DNA of 18,964 nt from Bacteroidota bacterium (GCA_023428585.1 JAEYXG010000103.1:1-18964); one strand, 5' to 3'. Positions 1 through 6,835 are shown, numbered from the stretch's first letter. Translations and numbers: made by a program. Notes: generated by a model not told the origin, from the sequence alone.

Positions 1-389
1 CGTTTAAAATTATTGTGCATTTGATCAAAGATTATGTCACGCTTCTTGATAAAAATTTCATGATAAATGGTTGGATAAAACTTATGCAAGTCAAATATTA
101 CCACAGGGTTCATCTCTACAGTTTCAACTCTGACAGCATGACTTATCTGAAGTAACATATCAATTGCATTCAAGTTTTGGTTATCGTCAAATTCATTTAA
201 TGAGTTTCTGTCAATTACATATTCCAGAGCTTTCTTGACAAGATCTTCTTTATTTGCAATATATTGATAGAGCGTTTTCTTTGACATTCCCAATGACAAA
301 GCCAATTCATCCATTGAGATACTGCGTAAACCATACTTTTTGAATAACCTGATTGCTCCTTCAAGTATTGTTATTAATTTCTGTTCCAT
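1..389 (-). CDS. TetR/AcrR-family transcriptional regulator (N-terminal part, cut by window edge)
   Basis: My own translation from the ATG at 389 begins MEQKLITILEGAIRLFKKYG and stays open for 129 codons to the window edge; the C-terminus lies outside. Residues 1-50 carry a TetR-type helix-turn-helix: a first helix with GAIRLFKKYG, then SISMDELALSLGMSKKTLYQY, the usual recognition-helix pattern, followed by NKEDLV. Members of this family are dimeric repressors that bind palindromic operators and release DNA when a ligand binds the C-terminal domain. That ligand domain is mostly missing here, so the ligand and targets cannot be named. The gene points away from the minus-strand gene at 614-1528 and is separated from it by a terminator, so it is probably its own unit. 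A promoter box and a possible self-operator lie just upstream. The family call is secure; the role is unknown. Confidence 0.88.
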   Translation of the reverse strand, partial: MEQKLITILEGAIRLFKKYGLRSISMDELALSLGMSKKTLYQYIANKEDLVKKALEYVIDRNSLNEFDDNQNLNAIDMLLQISHAVRVETVEMNPVVIFDLHKFYPTIYHEIFIKKRDIIFDQMHNNFK

Positions 390-407
390 AGAAAATAATT
401 AAGAATA

Positions 408-415
408 CAAAGATA
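408..415 (-). promoter_or_regulatory. Putative Bacteroidota -7 promoter box for the TetR gene
   Basis: Read on the minus strand the sequence is TATCTTTG, a full match to the Bacteroidota sigma -7 consensus TAnnTTTG. It lies 18 bp before the ATG at 389, leaving a leader of about 15 nt. No clear -33 TTG is seen at the usual spacing, so this is a motif-based call only. Confidence 0.45.
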
Positions 416-420
416 AGAGC

Positions 421-448
421 GGAAACGATATATACGATAATAGTTTCC
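421..448. promoter_or_regulatory. Possible TetR-type operator (interrupted inverted repeat)
   Basis: GGAAAC at 421-426 and GTTTCC at 443-448 form a perfect 6-bp inverted repeat with a 16-bp AT-rich centre. It sits directly upstream of the -7 box of the TetR gene, over the -33 region, where an autorepressor would act. Position and symmetry suggest self-regulation, but a 6-bp arm can occur by chance. Confidence 0.3.
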
Positions 449-473
449 ATTAATTTAACCATTTGTTAACATT

Positions 474-512
474 AAAAAAGAGAGAAGCTTATAAGTTAAG
501 CTTCTCTCTTTT
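474..512 (-). terminator. Rho-independent terminator after the coiled-coil gene
   Basis: A 16-bp perfect stem (476-491 with 497-512) closes on a 5-nt loop. Read on the minus strand the stem runs into six T residues (479-474). It lies about 100 bp past the stop codon of the gene at 614-1528 and insulates the TetR gene. The hairpin is symmetric and also has TTTT on the plus strand, so it could act weakly in both directions. A second, AT-rich hairpin (536-544 with 552-560) lies between it and the gene. Confidence 0.82.
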
Positions 513-613
513 AAATAACAGTAACAATCGAAGAAGAATAATAGCAATTAACTATTATTCGACTCGTCAATTTTCAATAATCCAACAAAATCCATTTACC
601 ATGCAATGAATGC

Positions 614-1528
614 TTATTTCAATTCAAAACTATTCTGACCAATTTCATTATTATCAGCATATACAGTAACGATATAGGTACCGGCAAGCATTTCATCGTT
701 AGATGATCTTTTAATCCAATACTCACAGAGATCAAGTGCTGAGTTCTGGTAATTGATAGTCTTCTTTATCGAATATTGGAGTATTTCTCCCTTATAGGAG
801 AATGAATATTCATCGCCAACTCCTCTTGTCAGAATTTGTTTATCAGGACCAGCAATGCGGATATAAACTGTTCTCTGACCAGCAGCTAAAAGTGGATTTT
901 CACCAAGAGTGAAGCATACTTTTATCTTTTCCAGACGTCTTGACTTATCAACCGGTCTTTCCTTTTCACCACTTCCTTTAACCGGTAGGGCTGTTATCTT
1001 GTAAGCTCTGAGAACTGCAGCTTCGTTTACCCTTTCAGTAAGCACCTCCTTGTCACGCAGCAACGTAGTGCTTTTTTGTTGTTCCTGCCTAAAGCTAGAA
1101 CGAATTTCTTCATTTTCAGCCCGCAGTTCACGGTTTACATTATAGAGTGAATCCATTTGATGCAAGTAACCCTGTGATATGATGCGCAACCTGTCAAGTT
1201 TCTTTTTGACCTTAAAGAATTCATATTGGGTATCGAGTAATTTCCGTATTTCATCAGCATTGGCCTGAATTACACTATCCTGTGATGACAATGAATCAGA
1301 AAGGGAGCCATACTCCTCCTTCATTTCATTATGCACATTTATGAGCGAATCGAGTTCATATTGTAATTCAACGCGCTGTTCTTCCTTCTCCGCTACAAGA
1401 TTGCTAAGTTTTGAGCGTGTTGAAAGGAACAACCACGCCAATAAGGCCAATAAGGCAATTAAAACTACTATTACAATAATCAGAGGGTTTCTTTTACTGA
1501 TCTTTCTGTTTTCTGAAAGAGTTTCCAT
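614..1528 (-). CDS. Membrane-anchored coiled-coil protein of unknown function
   Basis: This 304-residue protein has a short basic N-terminus (NRKISKRN), one strong transmembrane helix at about residues 15-36, then a long heptad-rich coiled coil to about residue 175 (many L, E, K, S and Q; two stretches resembling DSLxNV). From about 185 to the end is a compact, probably beta-rich domain with FTLGENPLLAAGQR and YIRIAGPDKQIL. The basic start suggests N-terminus in the cytoplasm and coiled coil plus C-terminal domain in the periplasm. Proteins of this shape in Bacteroidota are sometimes labelled as chromosome-partition or SMC-like because of the coiled coil; nothing here supports that, as no ATPase motif is visible. 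It is monocistronic, with a -7 box upstream and a terminator downstream. The architecture is well supported; the function is unknown. Confidence 0.85.
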   Translation of the reverse strand: METLSENRKISKRNPLIIVIVVLIALLALLAWLFLSTRSKLSNLVAEKEEQRVELQYELDSLINVHNEMKEEYGSLSDSLSSQDSVIQANADEIRKLLDTQYEFFKVKKKLDRLRIISQGYLHQMDSLYNVNRELRAENEEIRSSFRQEQQKSTTLLRDKEVLTERVNEAAVLRAYKITALPVKGSGEKERPVDKSRRLEKIKVCFTLGENPLLAAGQRTVYIRIAGPDKQILTRGVGDEYSFSYKGEILQYSIKKTINYQNSALDLCEYWIKRSSNDEMLAGTYIVTVYADNNEIGQNSFELK

Positions 1529-1608
1529 ATCGCTTATAAATATATGTATATACGTACTGTTTCTTTCCTATTGATAAGCAAACAAGTAAGATATCAAATA
1601 AGAATACG

Positions 1609-1616
1609 CAAAATTA
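1609..1616 (-). promoter_or_regulatory. Putative -7 promoter box for the coiled-coil gene
   Basis: The minus-strand sequence TAATTTTG matches TAnnTTTG. It lies 80 bp upstream of the ATG at 1528, giving a leader of roughly 75 nt. No convincing -33 TTG is seen. Confidence 0.4.
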
Positions 1617-1725
1617 CATGATTTATTACCTCACTCGTAAAAAATTAACCACTCTGTTACATTTTTCAGATCAATCAGATATTTCATTTAAGAATTGGTT
1701 TTACGATGTACCAAATAAGCTCAAG

Positions 1726-1824
1726 CTTCGCATAAGGTTCGCATAGGCTTCGCATTAGCTTCGCATTTTAGATGTTTTTATGCGATTATTCTACGACTAC
1801 TTAACGATTATATAACGAGTATAC
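1726..1824. repeat. Nine 11-bp units in register: two related short tandem arrays
   Basis: Cut every 11 bp from 1726, the units read CTTCGCATAAG, GTTCGCATAGG, CTTCGCATTAG, CTTCGCATTTT, AGATGTTTTTA, TGCGATTATTC, TACGACTACTT, AACGATTATAT, AACGAGTATAC. The first four share TTCGCAT and the last four share CGA followed by an A/T-rich tail; the middle unit is degenerate. The strict 11-bp step, close to one DNA turn, places the CG step on the same helical face along about 100 bp. The period is not a multiple of three, so this is not a coding repeat. Spacing and unit length are unlike CRISPR. Function unknown; it could be a protein-binding array or a slippage-prone minisatellite. Confidence 0.75.
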
Positions 1825-1967
1825 CTAAATTTAATAGTCAATTATTCATAGCTCCTGTTAATCATACACGTATTGACCATTTAATACAATAGCATTATCA
1901 TTTTGAACATCTTGACAGGAACTTGCCTTCAGATTATCAAGAATCCAGAGGGTAAACCATATAAAAT

Positions 1968-2000
1968 GAAAGGCGAACCTACCGGTTCGCCTTTCTTTTT
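1968..2000 (-). terminator. Rho-independent terminator after the C69 peptidase gene
   Basis: A 12-bp perfect GC-rich stem (1968-1979 with 1984-1995) has a TACC loop. It begins about 20 bp past the stop codon of the minus-strand gene that ends at 2020. The minus-strand tail is short and mixed (TTTC then ATTTTAT), while the plus-strand side carries TTTCTTTTT, so the hairpin may work in both directions. Confidence 0.75.
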
Positions 2001-2019
2001 ATGATCTATTCCTCTTATT

Positions 2020-3699
2020 CTAATGTCCTGACGATGCAGGTGCCTTGAACTTATCACCGGTTTTTTCAATTATCATACGATAATAAGATTCATCATAACC
2101 GGGTTGTTCAACTTTTGGATTTTGATTGTTACCATCCTTAACCTTGATATTTCCATCAAGGAATTTTGTAAACAAGTGGGCGTATAATTCTTTCCAACGC
2201 GACACTGTGCTGTTTCCCTGATTTACTGAATAGTCTGTCAGAAACTGAATAGCTTCTTTAGGATCTTTATTGTATAATTCCAGAGCAGCCTTGTCAACCA
2301 CATTAGTATACGATACAAACTTGTTTTCAAGAGCTGACTGAACCTTCTGTATTTCAGGAATCATATTGCTATATCTGGTATAGGCAAGATTTGACACTTG
2401 ATTAAACACCCAAAATGCAGCATCATCACTAAAAGTCATCATAGAACCATTGCCTACGGCAAATGAATGAGGTACTTCAGTCATACTGCAATACATAGGA
2501 ACATAAACAGTACTGTATGTATCATCAACACCAAACCATAAAATCCCACCAATTGGATCAGGTAACCAACTACGTGACTGAGCAACAAATGAGAAGCCGG
2601 TCTGCTGCGTTGAAATTGCCCTTTCATGGAGGTAGTCAACTCCGTCAACTTGCCATGTCATTGGACGCCAACGCACTATTGAATGATATGGACCGGCACC
2701 AATATCCTTTGACATATCAAGTTCAGTACCTTGATAATAATCGCGCATAATGCTCATTACATCCTGCACACTAAGTTTTTTATCAGGTTTTATCCAAAGA
2801 GGCATTCTGTTTTTAAGATCAAAACCTTTCGCATATTCAGTATACTTACCCATTCCCGAGTTGACTCTGTTAAAACCTGCCCATACTCTGGCTTCGCAGA
2901 AGCGTGCTGCACCAAAATCCACTGGTGCATATATATCTGAAAAACTGAAATTCTTGTCTTCACCTGAGTAATAACCACGATCACGTGCGAAACTGATAAC
3001 ATCAGGACTATAGATACAATTTTCAGGATCATTAAGCGGGAATGTTGTAATTCGAGCCTGGTTTGCATGTCCTGAGATATATCCGTCAGGAATCCGCAAG
3101 GCTACCCACACTGCCCCTTTATCATGAGTTGTTTTTATGCGTCCCTTCTTATCTTTTACCTGCATAGGTGAACCTTTCCCGATCATTTCCAGGATCCAGA
3201 CTTCATTCGGATCAGCTATGGAGAATGATTCTCCTGAACTATAATAACCATAGGTTGAAACAAGTTCCCCCATAACCTGAATAGCTTCTCTAGCTGTTTT
3301 TGCACGTTGTAAAGTCAAGTAAATCAGACTACCATAATCAACAATACCAGTTGTGTCAACCAGTTCAGGCTTACCACCAAATGTAGTTTCACCAATAGCA
3401 ACCTGATGTTCATTCATATTGCCAACAACGAGATACGTATGTGCAACCTGCTTTATTTTGCCCAGATGTTTTCCTGTATCCCATTCATATACATCAACCA
3501 TTGTACCTTCAGGATAATCAGCTGCCGGTCTGTGATATAATTCGCCATAAAGTACATGGGAGTCGGCAGAATAAGTAATCATTGTTGAACCATCAGTTGA
3601 GGCTCCTTTTGAGATAATAAAATTTGTACACGCTATTGACACGGCACTCGAGAACAGTATCCCTATCAATAAAATGACTTTAAGCATCGAATTTCGCAT
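2020..3699 (-). CDS. Secreted C69-family dipeptidase (PepD-like)
   Basis: A 559-residue exported peptidase of family C69, an N-terminal-nucleophile hydrolase that cleaves dipeptides or short peptides. Residues 1-23 form a signal peptide (basic start, hydrophobic core, SIA at the end). The next residues CTNFIISKGASTDGS are the family hallmark, with Cys24 as the expected nucleophile. The SIA/C junction fits signal peptidase I better than a lipobox, so export itself could expose the catalytic cysteine. Further family-like segments are GETTFGGKPEL, TAREAIQVMGELVSTYGYYS, the stretch with FSIADPNEVWILEMIGKG and the late WFGVDDTYSTVYVPMYC. Length fits exported Bacteroidota members. It is monocistronic, with its own promoter region and terminator. 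The likely role is peptide scavenging in the periplasm or outside the cell. Family call firm; substrate unknown. Confidence 0.93.
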   Translation of the reverse strand: MRNSMLKVILLIGILFSSAVSIACTNFIISKGASTDGSTMITYSADSHVLYGELYHRPAADYPEGTMVDVYEWDTGKHLGKIKQVAHTYLVVGNMNEHQVAIGETTFGGKPELVDTTGIVDYGSLIYLTLQRAKTAREAIQVMGELVSTYGYYSSGESFSIADPNEVWILEMIGKGSPMQVKDKKGRIKTTHDKGAVWVALRIPDGYISGHANQARITTFPLNDPENCIYSPDVISFARDRGYYSGEDKNFSFSDIYAPVDFGAARFCEARVWAGFNRVNSGMGKYTEYAKGFDLKNRMPLWIKPDKKLSVQDVMSIMRDYYQGTELDMSKDIGAGPYHSIVRWRPMTWQVDGVDYLHERAISTQQTGFSFVAQSRSWLPDPIGGILWFGVDDTYSTVYVPMYCSMTEVPHSFAVGNGSMMTFSDDAAFWVFNQVSNLAYTRYSNMIPEIQKVQSALENKFVSYTNVVDKAALELYNKDPKEAIQFLTDYSVNQGNSTVSRWKELYAHLFTKFLDGNIKVKDGNNQNPKVEQPGYDESYYRMIIEKTGDKFKAPASSGH

Positions 3700-3779
3700 T
3701 TCTGTAGAATTTAGATTTATACTATTATTAGCTGATGAATAAAAGATTGAACCATAGGTTGTTTTGGGCTGCCAAAATA

Positions 3780-3787
3780 CAAAAATA
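3780..3787 (-). promoter_or_regulatory. Putative -7 promoter box for the C69 peptidase gene
   Basis: The minus-strand sequence TATTTTTG matches TAnnTTTG and lies 81 bp upstream of the ATG. No -33 TTG is visible at 18-20 bp. The 3811-3830 palindrome lies just upstream of where -33 would be. Confidence 0.4.
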
Positions 3788-3810
3788 AGTCATTGGTTTT
3801 GATCAGATGT

Positions 3811-3830
3811 CTGTTATAGATTTATAACAG
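3811..3830. promoter_or_regulatory. Perfect 20-bp palindrome, candidate operator
   Basis: CTGTTATA (3811-3818), a GATT spacer and TATAACAG (3823-3830) make an 8-bp perfect inverted repeat. There is no T-run on either side, which argues against a terminator. It lies immediately upstream of the -33 zone of the peptidase promoter, so a dimeric regulator site is plausible. Confidence 0.35.
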
Positions 3831-3999
3831 TTCGGGCAACCACAAAACCATTTATCCAGAGTGATCATGATACAGATATTCAAAATACACTTGGCATACT
3901 ATTCCAAAGATATAATAGACCAGCTGCACTGTCGCAATATCCTAATATAAAACATTTAATTTTTTCGCATGCAAACAATATCAGTCTCGGATTGTTTCC

Positions 4000-4007
4000 T
4001 AAATTTG
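4000..4007 (+). promoter_or_regulatory. Putative -7 promoter box for atpDC
   Basis: TAAATTTG is a full match to TAnnTTTG and lies 26 bp before the atpD ATG, leaving a leader of about 20 nt. No good -33 TTG is seen at 18-20 bp upstream. Confidence 0.5.
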
Positions 4008-4033
4008 CTACCTAAATATTAGCTAAATATATT

Positions 4034-5539
4034 ATGGCTGAAACTGTAAAAGGCAAGATCTCACAGATCATTGGACCGGTAATTGACGTAATTTTCGATA
4101 AGGAAGTTAAACTTCCCAATATTTATGATGCACTGGAAATAAAAACAGATGATGGTGGAAGTATCATACTTGAATGTCAGCAAGATATTGGAGAAAATAC
4201 AATACGTACACTGGCGATGGATTCAACAGATGGATTGTACAGAGGAATGGATGTTATAAGCCTAGGCACTCCAATCTCAATGCCTGTAGGAGAAGACGTT
4301 AAAGGGCGACTATTCAATGTCATTGGGAATCCTATTGATGGATTGGGTGATGTATCACGTGAAAAAACATACGCCATTCATCGTGATCCACCTTTATTTG
4401 AAAATCTCACTACCCAGAAGGAGGTTCTTTATACTGGAATTAAAGTTATAGACCTAATTGAACCTTACGCAAAAGGAGGCAAAACAGGCTTGTTTGGAGG
4501 TGCAGGAGTTGGTAAGACTGTAATTATTATGGAACTTATCAACAACATCGCCAAAAGATATGCGGGCTTATCTGTCTTTAGTGGTGTAGGTGAACGGACA
4601 CGCGAAGGAAATGATTTGCTAAGAGAAATGATTGAATCAGGAGTTATTAGGTATGGTGACGCCTTTAGGGAAGATATGTCTAAGGGAGGTTGGAATCTTA
4701 GTAAAGTCGATAAAAATGAATTGGCAAAATCGCAGGCTACTCTCGTTTTTGGTCAAATGAACGAACCCCCAGGAGCACGTGCACGTGTTGCTCTTTCCGG
4801 TTTAACCATGGCAGAGTATTTTAGAGATGGCGATGAGAAGTCAGGTGGAAGGGATATCCTCTATTTTGTTGACAATGTGTTCCGTTTCACTCAAGCTGGT
4901 TCTGAAGTATCTGCTTTGCTCGGGCGTATGCCATCTGCCGTAGGTTACCAGCCAACTCTTGCAACTGAAATGGGTATAATGCAAGAACGAATTACCTCTA
5001 CAAAAAGAGGATCAATTACTTCAGTTCAAGCAGTATATGTACCTGCAGATGACTTGACAGACCCGGCTCCGGCAACTACATTCGCGCATCTTGATGCAAC
5101 TACAGTATTGAGTCGTAAAATTTTTGAACTTGGAATTTACCCGGCTGTCGACCCTTTGGATTCAACTTCAAGAATTTTATCTCCTGATGTTGTTGGAGAA
5201 GAGCATTACCGAACCGCTCAACGTGTTAAGGAAATATTACAACGATATAAGGAATTACTTGACATTATAGCAATTCTTGGAATGGATGAACTATCAGATA
5301 GTGATAAATTGGTTGTTCATAGGGCTAGAAGAATACAAAGGTTTATGTCACAGCCATTTCATATGGCAGAGCATTTTACAGGTGTTAAAGGAGTATTTGT
5401 ACCGATTGAGGACACAATAAAAGGTTTCAGAATGTTATTGGATGGGGAAATGGACGAATATCCTGAATCAGCGTTTAATTTAGTTGGTACTATTGAGGAG
5501 GCTATGGAGAAAGGAAAGAAAATGTTATCAGGAAAATAA
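4034..5539 (+). CDS. atpD: F-type ATP synthase subunit beta (F1 catalytic subunit)
   Basis: The 501-residue catalytic beta subunit of the membrane ATP synthase couples rotation to ATP synthesis on the cytoplasmic F1 head. The P-loop GGAGVGKT is at 155-162, the catalytic glutamate is in GVGERTREG (about residue 187), and the Walker B strand is ILYFVD (275-280), followed by NVFRFTQAGSEVSALLGRMP, the classic beta signature. The DELSD motif and the AEHFTG region near the C-terminus are intact. The stretch at about 207-230 (FREDMSKGGWNLSKVDKNEL) is longer than in enterobacterial AtpD, as is usual for Bacteroidota. The start ATG follows a -7 box and begins MAETVKGKISQIIGPVIDV, as in the family. It is followed 11 bp later by atpC; the other ATP synthase genes are not in the window. 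Confidence 0.99.
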   Translation: MAETVKGKISQIIGPVIDVIFDKEVKLPNIYDALEIKTDDGGSIILECQQDIGENTIRTLAMDSTDGLYRGMDVISLGTPISMPVGEDVKGRLFNVIGNPIDGLGDVSREKTYAIHRDPPLFENLTTQKEVLYTGIKVIDLIEPYAKGGKTGLFGGAGVGKTVIIMELINNIAKRYAGLSVFSGVGERTREGNDLLREMIESGVIRYGDAFREDMSKGGWNLSKVDKNELAKSQATLVFGQMNEPPGARARVALSGLTMAEYFRDGDEKSGGRDILYFVDNVFRFTQAGSEVSALLGRMPSAVGYQPTLATEMGIMQERITSTKRGSITSVQAVYVPADDLTDPAPATTFAHLDATTVLSRKIFELGIYPAVDPLDSTSRILSPDVVGEEHYRTAQRVKEILQRYKELLDIIAILGMDELSDSDKLVVHRARRIQRFMSQPFHMAEHFTGVKGVFVPIEDTIKGFRMLLDGEMDEYPESAFNLVGTIEEAMEKGKKMLSGK

Positions 5540-5550
5540 TCTGAGCTGCC

Positions 5551-5787
5551 ATGACCATTGAAATAATAACACCAGAAAAGACTGTTTTTAAAGGTAAAGT
5601 AACTTTGGTTCAGTTTCCTGGAAGAACGGGTTCATTTGAAGTCCTTTATGGACATGCACCATTGGTAGCATCATTAAAATCCGGTAAGATCAGAATGAAA
5701 GATAATGAAAATAAAATCACAGTAATTGATATCCAGGGAGGAACAGTAGAGGTTGATAACAACTATATACTCGTTTTGGCTGATTAG
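5551..5787 (+). CDS. atpC: F-type ATP synthase subunit epsilon, beta-sandwich domain only
   Basis: This is the epsilon subunit of the F1 central stalk, which links the rotor to F1. At 78 residues it is much shorter than the usual 130-140. It covers only the N-terminal beta-sandwich (start MTIEIITPEKTVFKGKV, then VQFPGRTGSFEVLYGHAPL, the conserved G-x-F-x-x-L-x-x-H-A-P-L pattern, and GGTVEVDNN). The C-terminal two-helix hairpin that inhibits ATP hydrolysis in other bacteria is absent. The stop codon TAG at 5785-5787 is followed at once by non-coding sequence and a terminator, with no downstream frame that could supply the missing helices, so this is not a frameshift. Short epsilon subunits are known from Bacteroidota. 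It is cotranscribed with atpD. Confidence 0.97.
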   Translation: MTIEIITPEKTVFKGKVTLVQFPGRTGSFEVLYGHAPLVASLKSGKIRMKDNENKITVIDIQGGTVEVDNNYILVLAD

Positions 5788-5824
5788 CCTCCTAACTTGA
5801 ATATTTAAGCAATGAGTTTAAAAC

Positions 5825-5861
5825 AAAAAAAAACCGGTTGAATTATCAACCGGTTTTTTTT
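5825..5861. terminator. Bidirectional Rho-independent terminator between atpC and tRNA-Phe
   Basis: CCGGTTGA (5834-5841), a 4-nt loop and TCAACCGG (5846-5853) form the stem. It is flanked by nine A residues on the left and eight T residues on the right, giving a long A:T-extended stem and a U-tract whichever strand is read. It therefore ends both the atpDC transcript (plus) and the tRNA-Phe transcript (minus), which converge here. It begins only 1 nt past the tRNA 3' end region. Confidence 0.92.
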
Positions 5862-5862
5862 G

Positions 5863-5935
<73 letters not shown>

Positions 5936-5948
5936 TTATTTCGGGCTG

Positions 5949-5979
5949 CAAAGGTAAGCAAGAAAATGGATTTAACAAA
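5949..5979 (-). promoter_or_regulatory. Promoter of tRNA-Phe (-33 and -7 elements)
   Basis: Read on the minus strand, TTTG (5979-5976) and TACCTTTG (5956-5949) are separated by 19 bp. Both elements and the spacing match the Bacteroidota promoter consensus TTTG-N19-TAnnTTTG. The -7 box ends 13 bp before the mature tRNA 5' end. This is the best-formed promoter in the window. Confidence 0.75.
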
Positions 5980-5996
5980 TATTTTAAAATAAATTA

Positions 5997-6025
5997 TTGA
6001 GACAGTTCAAAATGGGGTAATTTTG
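5997..6025 (+). promoter_or_regulatory. Promoter of the coaX-led gene block
   Basis: TTG (5997-5999) and TAATTTTG (6018-6025) are separated by 18 bp, close to the Bacteroidota consensus. The start codon of coaX is 57 bp past the box. This promoter lies back to back with the tRNA-Phe promoter without overlapping it. Confidence 0.65.
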
Positions 6026-6082
6026 CATATTGATATTAAATTAGGATTTTAGACTACTGCACGATAGATATTTATAGATTAG

Positions 6083-6835
6083 ATGAATTTGCCTGAAAAG
6101 AACAACAATTCCATTCTTGTTATTGATCAAGGTAATACACTTACCAAGGTGGCTTTATTCGAGAATGAGGAATTGATTTTCATCAAACATCTGAGTTCTA
6201 TCAGTTCAAATGTAATTAATAACCTGGAGATCAATGGTGATGCTATACCCATTGGTATCATAAGCTCAGTAGCCAGTGATCCATCAAGTATTACAAACTA
6301 TTTCAAATCAATCAGGTGGCTGATACTTGATCATAATACGCGACTACCTATTATAAATAAATACTCCACCCCGGAAACTCTTGGTAAAGACAGGCTTGCA
6401 GCTGTGGTTGGTGCTTCAGCATTGTTACCTGATAAAAATATACTGGTAATTGACATCGGTACTGCAATTACTTATGACTTCATCACTAAAAACAAAGAGT
6501 ATATTGGAGGTAGTATTTCACCGGGACTCACTATAAGATTTAAAGCATTGCATACTTTTACAGGGAGGCTGCCGTTAGTTGAATCTGAGGTTTTTAATGA
6601 ACTCACAGGTAATAATACCAATAAGTCAATTTTATCAGGTATTATGAATGGTGTTCTTTTTGAATTAAATGGATTTATCAATGAATATGAGCAATTGTAT
6701 CCCGGATTAGAAATTATTCTTACGGGGGGTGATGCATTTTATTTTGATAAAAAGCTTAAAAGTCACATCTTTGCATCCCCAAACCTGGTGCTCAATGGTT
6801 TGAAACTAATACTACAACATAATTTTGAAAAGTAG
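6083..6835 (+). CDS. coaX: Type III pantothenate kinase
   Basis: This 250-residue enzyme phosphorylates pantothenate with ATP in the first step of coenzyme A synthesis in the cytoplasm. It belongs to the ASKHA fold: the first phosphate motif is DQGNT (15-19, followed by LTK), the TLGKDRLAA segment (99-107) carries the family aspartate-arginine pair, the second phosphate motif is DIGTA (124-128), GGSISPG follows at 142-148, then GRLP at 161-164 and the adenosine motif TGGDA at 214-218. Length matches the family. It is the first gene of a plus-strand block with a good promoter upstream. Its last 11 bases overlap the start of the next gene, which suggests coupled translation. The rest of the block is envelope-related, so coaX probably shares only its transcription with those genes. 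Confidence 0.97.
   Translation: MNLPEKNNNSILVIDQGNTLTKVALFENEELIFIKHLSSISSNVINNLEINGDAIPIGIISSVASDPSSITNYFKSIRWLILDHNTRLPIINKYSTPETLGKDRLAAVVGASALLPDKNILVIDIGTAITYDFITKNKEYIGGSISPGLTIRFKALHTFTGRLPLVESEVFNELTGNNTNKSILSGIMNGVLFELNGFINEYEQLYPGLEIILTGGDAFYFDKKLKSHIFASPNLVLNGLKLILQHNFEK

Larger units (their letters stand above)
1529..2019. other. 491-bp intergenic region
   Basis: This gap lies upstream of the coiled-coil gene and downstream of the C69 peptidase, both on the minus strand. It holds a candidate promoter for the former (near 1609), the terminator of the latter (1968-2000) and, between them, an ordered 11-bp-period tandem array (1726-1824). I found no convincing reading frame. The stretch 1825-1960 shows nothing recognisable to me. 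Confidence 0.7.
3700..4033. other. 334-bp divergent promoter region between the C69 peptidase and atpD
   Basis: No reading frame of note lies here. The region contains a candidate -7 box for each flanking gene (3780-3787 minus, 4000-4007 plus) and a perfect 20-bp palindrome at 3811-3830. The stretch 3831-3980 shows nothing recognisable. Confidence 0.6.

Noticed and set aside
536..560. Second terminator after the coiled-coil gene (GAATAATAG/CTATTATTC hairpin)
   Set aside because: The stem is almost entirely A:T with no T-run; the strong hairpin at 474-512 explains termination.
614..1528. Chromosome segregation (SMC/ParA-like) protein
   Set aside because: Only the coiled coil suggests this; there is no P-loop or other ATPase motif, and the protein is membrane-anchored.
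1341..1574. 77-residue plus-strand frame over the start of the coiled-coil gene
   Set aside because: It is antisense to the coiled-coil and membrane-anchor codons, low in complexity and without supporting signals.
1726..1824. Possible CRISPR array
   Set aside because: Units are 11 bp with no spacers; CRISPR repeats are longer and separated by unique spacers of similar length. No cas genes are in the window.
1726..1824. Possible replication origin (iteron-like repeats)
   Set aside because: No DnaA-box-like TTATNCACA sequences, and no replication initiator or dnaA/dnaN genes nearby.
2020..3699. Lipoprotein reading of the C69 peptidase signal
   Set aside because: The residues before Cys24 are SIA; the -3 Ser does not fit a lipobox, and Cys24 is the expected catalytic residue of the family.
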